In this document: piece by piece, positions 1-9,564 of the stretch | Layout of the letters: each line of letters begins with the position of its first letter | Position numbering within the stretch: position 1 is the stretch's first letter | Assembly (NCBI RefSeq): GCF_945859685.1 | Contig: NC_079147.1 | Span: 67,610,946-67,674,945, forward strand | DNA length: 64,000 nucleotides | Source: Eupeodes corollae | Lineage: Eukaryota; Arthropoda; Insecta; Diptera; Syrphidae | Reading direction: 5' to 3' | Program-made: the position numbers and the translations under genes | The notes under the pieces: model-generated | The model's input: the letters and a program-made list of their open reading frames with translations, nothing else | The model's database searches: none | Told to the model about the DNA's origin: nothing

Positions 1-248
1 CCAGGGCCAGGTGCGAGTACTGTTGTCAGGAATGGAAGGGACCTACAATTTAAGGCCGAATCCGAACGGCAAGTTTGAGAAAGCACTTTTTCATGACAAG
101 AATTACTCTTGAAGGATTTGTCAATTCCTCGCAAGAGGCAGTACCCGCGAAGATTAATTTTTTTTTTAAATTAAGGTGGCACAGGCAGGGATTGAACCCA
201 AGACCTCTTGCATGACAGTCCAACGCACTAACCATCATGCTACGGGTA
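1..248 (-). repeat. tRNA-derived SINE, copy 1 (cut by the window edge)
   Basis: Read on the minus strand, the unit starts TACCCGTAGCATGATGG. It has a box A-like TGGTTAGTGCGTTGG and a box B-like GGGTTCAATCCC, with CTGTCATGC between them as in a tRNA-Asp anticodon arm. A body shared with the copies at 29331 and 40170 follows (ATTGACAAATCC, GTGCTTTCTCAAACTTGCCG, CTGACAACAGTACTCGCAC). This is the layout of a Pol III SINE with a tRNA head and an unrelated body. The 3' end lies outside the window. It is not a functional tRNA gene, because the acceptor stem does not pair and the body continues. Confidence 0.8.
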
Positions 249-296
249 CTACTACTACAAGCCTATTGACGTTGCGAAAATACATAACCAGGACGA

Positions 297-700
297 AGAA
301 TACATAACCATATGGACCTAGACGACATGTGGTTCCTGCAGGACGGCACTATGTACCACACTGCAAACACCACGATTAACATTATGCATGAATGATTTGA
401 GGGTAAGGTTATCTTTCGAAATGGTGATGTGAATTGGCCACCAAGGTTATGTGATTTGACCTCGCTTGAGTTTCTACTGTGCCTTGAAGTCGCATGTCTA
501 TGCAAATAAAGCACAATCGATCGATGCACTACAAGTAAACATAACACAGGAGATCGCTCAAATTCAGCTGGATCTATGCGGGAGAGCCATTGGAAATTGG
601 ACCACTCGGATCCGTGCCACCGTAAGAAGCCGAGGCGGGCATTTGAATGATGTCATATTCTACACTTCATGCCATACATGCGCCTTTCAAATAAAAAAAT
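297..700 (+). pseudogene. Tc1/mariner-superfamily transposase remnant, C-terminal part
   Basis: Two frames together give the C-terminal half of an IS630/Tc1/mariner transposase. The first has DDMWFLQDGTMYHTA, around the second catalytic Asp, and NWPPRLCDLTSLEF, around the third acidic residue. The second has SHVYANKAQSIDAL and GRAIGNWTTRIRATVRSRGG near the C-terminus. A stop after MHE and a frameshift near 470 separate them, so it is dead. The N-terminal half is absent; the SINE at 1-248 ends about 50 bp upstream. A fragment of the same superfamily lies at 28790. Confidence 0.8.
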
Positions 701-776
701 AATTTTATAAATACCTCACACACAGACAATTTATGAAGATTGTAAAAGAGCGGCTGTAAAAACTCACGAACAGGGC

Positions 777-890
777 CTTATTTACTAACTTAACAGTCCG
801 TGGAGAACTAGGGCTTAGTGAGTTACAACTCTTAAGCCGAATATGAACGGCTGATTTGAGAAAAAACTTTTCATGACAGAATTACTGTGA
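777..890 (-). repeat. SINE 3' fragment with RTE-like tail
   Basis: The reverse strand reads ...TTCTGTCATGAAAAG..GCCGTTCATATTCGGC..., then CGGACTGTTAAGTTAGTAAATAAG. The body matches the SINE at 1-248 with an internal deletion. The last 17 bases are identical to the tail of the RTE 3' fragment at 63242-63258. Confidence 0.6.
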
Positions 891-1467
891 TAGGACTAAA
901 CCTTACTCTTATATGATTTTTAACAAACTACTAGCTGCAGAAAATGTAAAACTTGATTAAAAGCTTACTAAATGCAACTTCAAAGTTATTTTTAGTAGAT
1001 GGCTTATTTAGTCGTCACTTGTTTTAGTTATCATAAACACACAATGTGTGAATTATTTACAACAAGGAATTAAGCCAATTTAAAAATAGAGCTTAAATAT
1101 ACATTTTTTAAAGTTCAGTGGCTTAATTATATGACCAAAGCTGTACATACTCCTATACGAAAGAGCTGAATGCGAGTTACGAGATTGTTTCTTCTTCACT
1201 TTTTCTTGATTTTATGTTACTTGGTGTATTTTGGTCGTTGTAAGCTATTAACACAGAGAAGGACGAAAATGTGTGTTCCCCGAAAGAAAATCCATTGTTC
1301 GATTTAATGTCATAGTCGTCCTTATAGTGCCGTCGTCCTCGCTGAACGCTGATACGAGCAAAAGAGTTAAATTACTATTTTGGAATGATGAATCACAAAA
1401 TGATAGCTGCTATGTTAATAAATTTATATTTATATGACAAGGTCATTCATGATGATGATGTTAAGAG
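891..1467. other. No feature recognised
   Basis: AT-rich sequence with stops in all frames and no motif I can name. Confidence 0.5.
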
Positions 1468-1500
1468 TATAAAAGCTTAGTCAGTTGAATCTACATCAGC
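1468..1500 (+). promoter_or_regulatory. Candidate Pol II core promoter (TATA plus initiator)
   Basis: TATAAAAG begins at 1468 and ATCAGC follows at 1495-1500. The likely +1 A is at 1498, 30 bp downstream of the TATA box, which is the canonical insect spacing. A short leader with ATG at 1552 follows. The spacing and both motifs are visible; use in vivo is inference. Confidence 0.4.
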
Positions 1501-1551
1501 TTCAAGTAACACAAAGATACATAAACTATATAAAGTATAAGTTTCTCAGGA

Positions 1552-1596
1552 ATGGCGAGGAACATTTTCAAAGTCTTTTTATTCATTTTCTACTGA
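1552..1596 (+). other. 14-codon ORF after the promoter, signal-peptide-like
   Basis: The first ATG after the candidate TSS encodes MARNIFKVFLFIFY and then TGA. This resembles the start of a secretion signal (basic residues, then a hydrophobic run), but it is too short to be a full one. A possible donor/acceptor pair (GT at 1609, AG at 1653-1654) would give a 46-bp intron, after the stop. The following segment contains a basic, hydrophobic run, VLRRFLKKLGKYWLVW. The stop before the donor argues against a working gene. It may be a decayed small secreted-peptide gene or chance. Confidence 0.15.
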
Positions 1597-1599
1597 AAG

Positions 1600-2564
1600 A
1601 GAAAAAAGGTAGCAGAAAATCATGTTACTCATATTGATATCTGTTATTCTCTAGGAAACATTCAGTTTTGAGACGTTTTCTGAAGAAACTGGGAAAGTAT
1701 TGGTTGGTTTGGCAACATACATTGGTATCTATGTACACTGAACAATCGTTTCACTGTCATTTGAACACATTTTGAACTTATAAGATAGAGTTTCTAACGA
1801 AAAAACGAACGTTGTCAAAACTTCACAATAATGTTCTACTGAATTGTTATTGCTGTAGTTCAATTTCACAGAATTTGTATTCAGAAAGTCGTGTATCGTG
1901 TGCTAGTTATTTTGTCTTGAACACTACTTAGAACTTAAGTTGGTGAGCTAAGAAATAAGTATACAAAATGTTTGTTCTAGCTAACACACCTTTTCAGTAA
2001 TATTTGTTGAATAAAATGAATAAATAGATTTTAATGTGATTTAGTTTGAATTTGAGTCATATTTTCCAAATTTTAAATGGTTATAAACATCTTTTTGTTG
2101 GAATATGCAGAATATTTTTCAGAAGAAAAAATGTAACAACGTAATGCCTTAATTTTCTATACATGTGTTAAGAACAATCTGAAAGGGTTTTGAATATATT
2201 TTATATGGGTTTATGTGGTTAAACATTCGCGTAGTACAGCTTAAGAACAAATATCTACGAATTAAGTAAGATTTAAAGTGAAACTGATGAAGATCTGGAG
2301 CATAGTCCGTTAAAATACCAGTATTTAAAGTTAAGAAAAGAAACTTTACCCATTTCCGGCGGCTACTAATTCCAGGTGAGGTAGAAGCTTGAAATTTCAT
2401 ACGCGGTCTATTTATATCTGAATTTAGTGAAATTTGAAAAAAAGTTTAAAACCTTCAAGTTTTCCGAAAAATTAATAAAAAATTCCGAGTTTTTTGGTTG
2501 TAAAATTTAGGTATAAGCTTTATTTTGAAGTGGTTGTGTTGTTTTAACTTCATGATGATAAATA
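1600..2564. other. No feature recognised
   Basis: AT-rich DNA. A minus-strand open frame of 83 codons (2149-2400) has no recognisable motif, and I do not call it a gene. The 3' end of the piggyBac-like element should lie here, but no TTAACCC-type terminus was found. Confidence 0.4.
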
Positions 2565-3245
2565 TTATTGTGAAGAATGGGTCCTTGTGTGGTATGGATC
2601 AAAACATTGTGTATGAATTGGGATCTTACACTTCTTGCAACACAAAATTGTTTGACTGGAACAATTTCGACATTGAAGACACTTTTCCATTTTTATGATT
2701 GTATGTTTTGTGTCATCAAATCGAACCATTTCGTTGAGATGTTCTTCCTTTTGATGTGTTGGCGGAATATTTGATGATCGCAGTAAGGAGTCTACAACAT
2801 ATGTCCTAAATTTAAGTTGTGGCATTTGCAAATTTTTTGCAAATGCCATGAATTTTCCCTGCATTTACCAATGCATTTGATAAAAGTGGCCAGTACCAAT
2901 TCTTTCCTTGAATCCGTATCCGGTAATTGATGATAAAATTATCAAACAAGTACACTCCTCCCATCGTGGAATTTTATTTATGGATTCCATTGGGCATGGG
3001 GATGTTGACGTATTTCCTTTTTTCAATTAAACCGTTTTGCTTGGGTGATTGATTGGTGCATCAAATGATTTGAAAGAACTGTAACAATGGAGTTATCGTT
3101 CGAAAGAACAACGGCAATTCCATTTTCCTTGTCGAATGTAAGATCCATAGTTCCTCTATTTTGTTTCTTCATTTGTTTGGGTTCTGTCAACTTTGCTTTA
3201 CCAGTTCTATTTTCACGAACAGTGCCTGTAGATTGGTATAAAAGA
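2565..3245 (-). pseudogene. piggyBac-like transposase remnant, C-terminal half
   Basis: On the minus strand, starting from 3245, the frames give GTVRENRTG, then a block ending in IVTVLSNH, then MGGVYLFDNF with NYRIRIQGKNWYWPL, and finally VRFDDTKHTI with a Cys-rich end (CLQCRNCSSQTILCCKKC, then a His/Cys pair). These are in piggyBac order: GTxRxNR motif, xSNH, GVDxxD block, C-terminal ring-like zinc finger. The family's GVD, which carries the third catalytic Asp, reads GVY here. Several stops and frameshifts separate the blocks. The final 99-codon stretch is open. Clearly inactive. The N-terminal part of a related element is at 9565-10340 on the same strand. Confidence 0.82.
2820..2848. repeat. 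Perfect hairpin, 13-bp arms
   Basis: TGGCATTTGCAAA, three T, then the exact reverse complement. It lies inside the piggyBac-like remnant (FAKNLQMP region). It could be a local palindromic duplication after the gene died. Confidence 0.7.
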
Positions 3246-3289
3246 ATGACAAATCAGTTTGTACGACGTGAAAAAAATTGTCAAAAGTA

Positions 3290-3480
3290 ACAGTGTGTTT
3301 TCATACACTATATCAAACCCTGAGGGCCCCTACCCTAGTTTTGACTCTGACGAGATGCTCAGAGGGTATAGGGTAATCAAGTGTGCTGACAGGTTTTCTA
3401 GGGATTTCCTTAGTGAAGCATTGCTAAGGTTAGCAATGACTGGAAGGGCTTGAATCTCAAGATTATCCCAGCTAAGGAGA
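3290..3480 (+). pseudogene. Possible ORF1-type (DUF4780-like) LINE fragment
   Basis: An open frame around 3298-3453 reads ...RGYRVIKCADRFSRDFLSEA..., and the next frame has LNLKIIPAKE. The pattern of Cys, W/F-L pair and later hydrophobic xIPxxE resembles a DUF4780 domain, which is often found in ORF1 of insect LINEs. The resemblance is short and from memory of the family pattern, so the call is weak. The RT-side fragment at 3505 follows directly. Confidence 0.3.
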
Positions 3481-3504
3481 GAATACTGTCAATCAATCGA
3501 AGAC

Positions 3505-4005
3505 ATAAATTACTCCGCAAGGCTGAGCAAACTTTTATCGAAGGAACATTGTAATCCTTCATTTCTAAAAAAGCCTGATGGAACCTGGACAGCCTCCCCA
3601 GCCGAATCTCTTGAGCTCCTACTGAAGACGCACTTTCCGGGTTGCGAGAGTGATAACCCCGAACAGCTTGAAACCACAGAGCTAAACGTAGCTCGTATGG
3701 AGCAAGTCAATTCCGTTGCAACCAGAGAAAATATTTTGTGGCCCATCAATACTTTTTCTCCATATAAATCCCAAGGCATGGATGGAATACTGCCAGTTTT
3801 GCTTCAAAAGTTGTTTCAGCTCCATGGCTGGAATACATTTTCAAAGGATGTCTCCTTCTCAAACATGTGCCTATGTCGTGGAGACAGGTCAAAGTAGTTT
3901 CTGCGAAGGATTTCAGACCAATAAGCTTAACATCTTTTGTGCTTAAAACCTTGGAGTGCATTCTTGATTACCATATTAGAGAAATTCTATTTGGACGACC
4001 CACAG
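3505..4005 (+). pseudogene. LINE reverse transcriptase remnant, N-terminal RT region
   Basis: Translation gives KKPDGTWTASPAESLELLL, THFPGCES, then INTFSPYKSQGMDGILP, and near the end KDFRPISLTSFVLKTLE. These match the linker and first RT blocks (K-SPGPDGI-P, FRPISL-SF-LK-LE) of RNase H-bearing LINEs, and closely resemble those at 48380-49995. Frameshifts are present. The downstream RNase H part at 9079-9560 has the same orientation and type, so the two may be one element interrupted by what lies between. Confidence 0.7.
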
Positions 4006-4656
4006 TGCGTTGACGGGTGCACAAAAATAAAACAAGTAAATATGAGATTTAAAGCTACAATGCTTTGGAGTCCAACTAGAACATTCTAAATAACTGTTAT
4101 TTGTTATTTTTAGTTGTTTGTTTTTGTTTGTTTGGTGGATTAGCGGCTTTAATATCATTAGTCAAGGTAATTTTAGCTTCAGTTGGAGTTTGTAATACTA
4201 TTTTGTTGTGTCATAATCGATCTCGTTTGAGAAAATTGTCGCTGTTATCATTTTTTGTGTAGTGATTAATAATTATGGATTCCTTTAGAGCTGGTATGAG
4301 TATTTTACATTTAATTTTTTACCTAAATTAGTGTTGAAATAAATCAATCAAAAAGAGCCCTGTTTTGAGGCATGAAAAATTCATTTAAGTTGAGTTTAAA
4401 AAAAAACGTATCAAAACATATCGAAGTATTTTATGTCATTGTAATCCTCTACTATTGTACTTTGTAAAATAAAAAACTTTAATTGCAAATTTTTGCTAAC
4501 CTTCAAAATATTTAACTTTTAGTAGGACAAGGTCAAACCTTAAAAAATGAAGAGATTTTTGAGAAATGGATTTCTCTTCCTAAAAGCTCTAGGATTGAAG
4601 ATATTACAGACTTTTTTAAAGATTTTTTTTTAAAGATTCAGAGACTACTGCACAAA
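4006..4656. other. Unassigned sequence between LINE fragment and TIR element
   Basis: AT-rich. A frame open from about 4525 to 4704 (with EEIFEKWISLP) runs into the left inverted repeat and has no recognised domain. Confidence 0.35.
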
Positions 4657-4700
4657 TCGCACCCTCAGAATGAAAGTGACCTAACTCAAAATTCCAGTTT
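4657..4700 (+). repeat. Left terminal inverted repeat
   Basis: Pairs with 8453-8497 in inverse orientation. The outer 27 bp have 2 mismatches; the inner 17 bp have about four differences and one gap. Confidence 0.8.
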
Positions 4701-4943
4701 TTTCTGATTTCCCAATAAACTGACCTTAAAAAGGGATATCTAAAACCCTGTGGTGAAAAAGACACCAAATCATGAGTAGGAAAGGGACAGCTATACATCG
4801 GTCACTTAAGTTGATCATGCTATTCACCTCTGCATCTTATGTGAAAGAGACCAAGTCAGTATTGCGTCAGAGGTGTTCGCGAGTGGACGTATTTTAAACC
4901 GGCGGATATTGAATTCTTTCTTTTTATTGCAAATAGTGTGAAG

Positions 4944-5303
4944 GTAAGTACATTTAATTTTTTGTGCTAAGCTGACTCTTTTTTTACATAAGTCTGTTTC
5001 TTACGAAAATATTTATAAGATTTTATTGACCGTTTTCGAATTGAGTCTTTTTATTACAAAAATTAAATAAAAGAGGAAAACCACTTAAAAGAATAGGTCT
5101 ATTTATGACTACACACATACGAAAACTTCTTGTAGTTTTATATATTCAGTCTCTTTAGTAGACAAAATAATAAAAGAAAGTAAGACATTTCTTGAAATAT
5201 GCCTCTATTAAATAAAAGCTGCGTGCAACAATTTTAGATTTATGTACGTTTTTTTTCTAAATCCTAATGATGGTGGTATAATGCTACGATCTTATTGTTT
5301 CAG
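4944..5303 (+). other. Candidate 5' UTR intron of the transposase gene
   Basis: AAG|GTAAGT at 4941-4949 is a near-ideal donor, and TTGTTTCAG ending at 5303 is a good acceptor. Removing these 360 bp joins a leader exon to the ATG at 5335. Inferred from splice signals only. Confidence 0.4.
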
Positions 5304-5334
5304 CTTTTTGCGGTTCAAGTTTTTTTCTTTAAAA

Positions 5335-7899
5335 ATGACGTCAAAGCGAGTTCAGGATATGTTTCGTTTGATGGGAATATCGCCTCCAAACTTAGGGCAG
5401 AAATCAATTGCTACAAAATGTTCCAATGGTGACATAAAAAAAACCAAACATCCACAGAAAAAGTATTGACGGATCTTAACTCTGAAAAAAAAGGTAGAGG
5501 CGGATTCTTTGGTTTACTGTCCTGTTGATGTAGGAGATGTGATAAGCGCCACCCACGGAAATGAAGTAATAGATGATAGCTTTGAGAACCATGTGGTACA
5601 AACATGGTCACAGAACTCTATTTCCAATAATGATGCACTTATCGTCAACAAAATTGACAGTAAACGTGACATATGCACAGATGTTGACGTTGAGTACAAC
5701 GTGTCGCCTACGTTAAGTGTAACATTGCCTACTATTTCATCTGACTGTCGTCCACGGAGAAAATCTAATCAAATTGATAAATACAACATATCACCAATAC
5801 ACTCCGATGAAAGCGATGTTGATCTAAGCGATAATGATCCTACGTACTATGTTGGGCAAGAGAACTCCAGCAAACTTAAGAACTTTACAAAATTGGCCTC
5901 TACCTCTAATCGCAATTCGTCATCTCGCAACAATTCATCTCCTTGCAGCTTTTCATCAAAGAAGAAAGCCTCTAGCCGCAGTTTATCTGGTAATAGCTCA
6001 TCCAGTAGCAGTTCCTCATCCAGCACCAGTTCGGCATCTACAAACAGTTCATCATCCAGTTGCAATAGCGGATCGACTAACAAATGCACTAATAAAAAAG
6101 ATGGCAGCTGTTCTATACCCAATAGCAGAAAAAGGAAGATTAATCCTACAAAATGGAAACAGACTGCCGCTAAAATTGCGAGAAATAGTGGTCAAGCTTA
6201 CACGTCAATGTCTAAATCCAAGCGTCAAATTAAGGCACGCTCAGTAAAACCTCCGTGTTCTGAAAAGTGTAGGTTCAAATGTCGTGAAAACTTCAACGAG
6301 GATCAGAGATTAATGCTTTTTAATAAATTTTGGGAGTTCAATGACATTAATCTTCAACGATCCTACATCAATTCGTGTATGACTAAAATTGCTCCAAAAT
6401 ACCGTTATTCTAATGCACCAAATCCAAGAGCATTTAACCACGCATTTTATTTTACGGTTGATAATGGAAAACGACGAGTGTGTAAAACATTTTTTTTGCA
6501 GACTTTGGACGTTACTGATCGAGTGATTCGTACCATTAAAAGCAAGATAGATGACGAAGGTTTTGTACAAAAAGATCTTAGAGGAAAACATAATGGACAC
6601 ATAACTGTTGGCGCAAATATTATTCAAGACATGAAAGACCATATAAACTCTATTCCCAGGATCGAGTCTCATTATTTGAGAGCACAAACTACACGAGAGT
6701 ACATTGATGGTTCTAGAACAATCACAGAATTATACAGAGATTATATGGATAATCAAAAGCAAAACAACAAGTCCTATGGAAAGTTTAACAAGTTTTACGA
6801 AATATTCAATACTGAGTTTAATATTAGTTTCTTTAAACCAAAGAAGGACCAGTGTGACTTATGTAATCAATATCTACTGTGCCCAGAAGCTAACAGACAA
6901 GATATTCAAGAAAAATACGACACACATTTGGAGGAGAAAGTTTTGTCCAGAGAAGAAAAGCGAAAAGATCGTGACAACGTAAGCGAGACTACTGTTTGTG
7001 CCGTTTTTGATCTTCAAGCAGTGATGCAATGTCCAAGGGGTGATATCTGTGCTTTTTACTATAAATCGAGGTTGAACAGTTTTAATTTCACTATAGTAGA
7101 ATTAGATAAATCAAACAAAAATAAAAAGGATTCCACATATTGCTGCTATAAGAATGTAAATTGCTATTTTTGGGACGAAACACAAGGTAAAAGAGGTTCT
7201 AATGAATTAGGATCTTGCTTATTTAATTTCTTACAATCTATTGACGCGCGATCAGCAGGACAAAAAGTAGACGTTATTTTTTATTCTGACAACTGTGGTG
7301 GCCAAAATAAAAATAAATTTATAGCTAGCCTCTGTTCATTTGCGGTAGTGTATTTTGAAAATATAAATACCATCACCCATAAATTTTTGATACAAGGTCA
7401 CACAGAAAATGAAGGAGATAATGTTCATAGCTTAATCGAAAAAGAAGTCAAGAAGAGCCTCAAATCCAGTCCAATATATATTCCACAGCAATACGTAACC
7501 TTTATCAGAACTGCAAAAAAACATGGATCACCATTTGTTGTTCATGAACTCGATTATAATTATTTTTATGATTTAAAAAATCTACAAGATCAATGGGGCT
7601 ATAATTATAGTGAAAATGAAGACAGAGAAATATTTACCTGGGGTAATGTAAAAATGTTGAAGTTTGTAAAAGAAGATCCGTTTTACATTTATTACAAAAC
7701 ATCTTATAAAGAAGATTTCAAAAGACTTAATGTCAGAAACAAAAGAAAGAAAATGCGAACACTTGAAGAAATAGAGCTGCAAAAGCTCTTTTCTCATGCA
7801 ATTGAACTAAGTACAAACAAAAAGAAAGATCTCAGTGATTTACTTAAAAAACATTTGATACCAAATGCCTACGCTGCCTATTATAAATCTTTTATATAA
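5335..7899 (+). CDS. DDE-like transposase candidate, one in-frame TGA
   Basis: The frame runs from ATG 5335 (MTSKRVQDMFRLMGI) to the stop at 7897-7899. Its only interruption is TGA at 5467-5469; 796 codons stay open downstream from a TTG at 5509. The N-terminal third is acidic and Ser/Asn-rich, with a long Ser run near 5995-6060. A Lys/Arg-rich stretch follows, then a Cys cluster (PPCSEKCRFKC, near 6255), then CDLCNQY. The C-terminal half has three acidic motifs in RNase H-fold order: CAVFDLQA (Asp codon 7009), FYSDNCGGQNKN (Asp 7288) and GHTENEGDNVHS (acidic codons 7405-7419). The Asp-Asp spacing is about 92 residues, and the last gap about 40. The pattern resembles uncharacterised insect proteins that I associate, tentatively, with the DUF7869 domain. 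The inverted repeats around it support a transposase. The TGA may be a nonsense mutation, a readthrough site (TGA-C context), or removed by an unseen intron. Confidence 0.72.
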
Positions 7900-8070
7900 G
7901 AAAACTACTATTGTAAGACAAAGTTACCTACTGAAACGAATTTTTTTATTTTTATTTTTTGTTTATTTGCCTGTTAAAAACAGAAACTTTTTAATGTGAT
8001 TATCAGTAACAATTACCTGATTAATAATAACCTTAGATATAAGATTATGAAGACTGCTTTATGGATTTGA

Positions 8071-8076
8071 AATAAA
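8071..8076 (+). other. Poly(A) signal AATAAA
   Basis: AATAAA lies 172 bp after the stop of the transposase candidate and inside the right inverted repeat, at a reasonable position for 3' end formation. Confidence 0.45.
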
Positions 8077-8452
8077 TACTATGTTTTTTTACGTTGTGAG
8101 TTTTAATGTACTACCTTAGATTCGTGGAAATTTATAGTAAAATAATGACTGATTCCATAATATGCCCCAAGGAGTTTTGGCATCTTTCGTCTTAAATGGG
8201 CTGAAGTCGTAAAAAGTTAAAAAAAAAAAATATTTTTACAATAGAGTGACTTAATTGGAAACTGTTTTATATTAAATCTAAAAAAATATATTTAAAAACA
8301 ATTAAAATTGAATTTTATGTCATCAGTTTGTACATAAACGATTAATATATAGTTCCTCAAAAAATTAATCATTTTCAATGAAATGTGTAAGAGATACATT
8401 CAATCTAACTCAAAACTGTACTTTTTTGAAACCTTTATTGCTCATTTCCCAC

Positions 8453-8497
8453 AAATTGCAATTTTCGAATTAGGTCACTTTAATTCTGGGGGTGCGA
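8453..8497 (-). repeat. Right terminal inverted repeat
   Basis: Reverse complement of the left end at 4657-4700, with TAGGTCACTTTAATTCTGGG visible at 8471-8490. Confidence 0.8.
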
Positions 8498-8545
8498 AAT
8501 CACTGGACTTGATGAAAATCTAATAAAAAAGTTCTAAATCATTTT

Positions 8546-8971
8546 AAGAGTCTTGGCTTCTGGGCTTAGTATTGACGTAAATAAATTTTCTGCATTGCTC
8601 GATGAAACAAGATATCTCTATCTTCAACTTTATAGTTGGTATTATATGGCCCGGATATAATTTCATTTTTTGATATACCCATTGGTCAACTTTCGGAAGA
8701 AGCTCTAGAAGCTAGCCATAAAGAATTTCGAAAGCACCGCCTAGCTCACACTAGAAAATCATCCCGAAAGTTTGCAAACGAAGACTTAATGACTGTATTG
8801 CTGCTTAGATCTGATCCTACTTTAGCACAATATAGGAACACACATTCAAAACATTCGAAAGAACATGACAAAGAGTTAGATGAATACACACTGATTCCGG
8901 AAAATTCAAATTCACTATCGCAATTTCAAAACAACACAGATAGTGAAGAATCGGATGGTTCTTCCTTCTAA
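8546..8971 (+). pseudogene. Fragment of an uncharacterised insect TE-type protein
   Basis: One frame gives LASGLSIDVNKFSALLDETR..LYSWYYM and then stops. A second frame opens at 8639 with YGPDII, PIGQLSEEALEASHKEFRKH, HTRKSSR and NEDLMTVLLLRSDP, and ends with an acidic Ser-rich tail. The PIGQLSEEA..HTRK..NEDL string recurs in many insect uncharacterised proteins that appear TE-related. A small deletion after YYM shifts the frame. Only the C-terminal part is present, starting about 50 bp after the right inverted repeat, so the TIR transposon may have inserted into this older copy. Function unknown. Confidence 0.55.
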
Positions 8972-9078
8972 ATAAGGTTCACTACTTTATTATGTTTTTA
9001 TTAATGATTTATCATATGAAGTTATTTAATTTAAAAATCAAACAAAACAAAAATAAAGGCCCTAAATTTAGCTAAATC

Positions 9079-9560
9079 CTTTAGGCTTCCTGACGTTGCT
9101 AGCGTTTTTCAAGCTGAACTGCTGGCAATAAGGGTGGCATGTAAGATACTGAAACAAAGCCCAAACCAAAACCGAAATGCGGCTATCTTTACAGACAATC
9201 AGGCAGCTTTCAAAGCCATTAACTCGGCCACATCCTCATCTAAATTGGTCCAGCAATGTCGCGATGAGCTAGCGAGCCTGAATATTAACCTCGGTGTCAC
9301 CCTGATCTGGGTTCCGGGCCATAGTGGTATCGAAGGAAATGAACGGGCTGACGAGCTAGCCAGGCAAGGATCGCCCTTCATAGCTCACTTGCCGAAATGG
9401 TTAACATTCCTCTTGGCGCTATGAAGGGTAAAATCTTTTCTATCTACCAAACTGAATCAAACCGAAGGTGGAGCAATTTACCCAACTGCGTTATATCTAG
9501 GAAGATATGACCCACCTATAACAAAACTGATGAGCTAGCCAGGCAAGGATCGGCCCATAA
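9079..9560 (+). pseudogene. LINE RNase H domain fragment
   Basis: The open frame has VFQAELLAI (catalytic Glu), AAIFTDNQAAFKAI (Asp) and WVPGHSGIEGNERADELARQG (His and last Asp). This is the type I RNase H found after the RT in I/LOA/R1-group LINEs. After about 9424 it is frameshifted. A short repeat of the GAGCTAGCCAGGCAAGGATCG segment occurs at 9530-9551. It is closely related to the fragment at 18263. Confidence 0.82.
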
Positions 9561-9564
9561 AATT

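Larger units (their letters stand above)
4657..8497 (+). mobile_element. 3.8-kb DNA transposon with terminal inverted repeats
   Basis: The ends are inverted repeats: TCGCACCC..AAAGTGACCTA at 4657-4683 matches the reverse complement of 8471-8497 at 25 of 27 positions. Similarity continues inward to about 44 bp. Between them lies one long gene (5335-7899) with DDE-like acidic motifs, a candidate 5' intron and a poly(A) signal. Single gene, inverted ends and a size of 3.8 kb fit an autonomous cut-and-paste element. I could not identify a target-site duplication, so the exact outer limits are uncertain. The superfamily is not assigned. Confidence 0.75.

Noticed and set aside
178..248. Functional tRNA gene (minus strand)
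   Set aside because: Box A and box B are present, but the arms do not pair into a proper cloverleaf and the same head occurs with the same non-tRNA body elsewhere, so it is a SINE.
5847..6247. Open frames of 91 and 137 codons inside the transposase candidate
   Set aside because: They are shadows of the Ser/Asn-rich coding region in other frames, with low-complexity Glu/Leu or Pro/His products.
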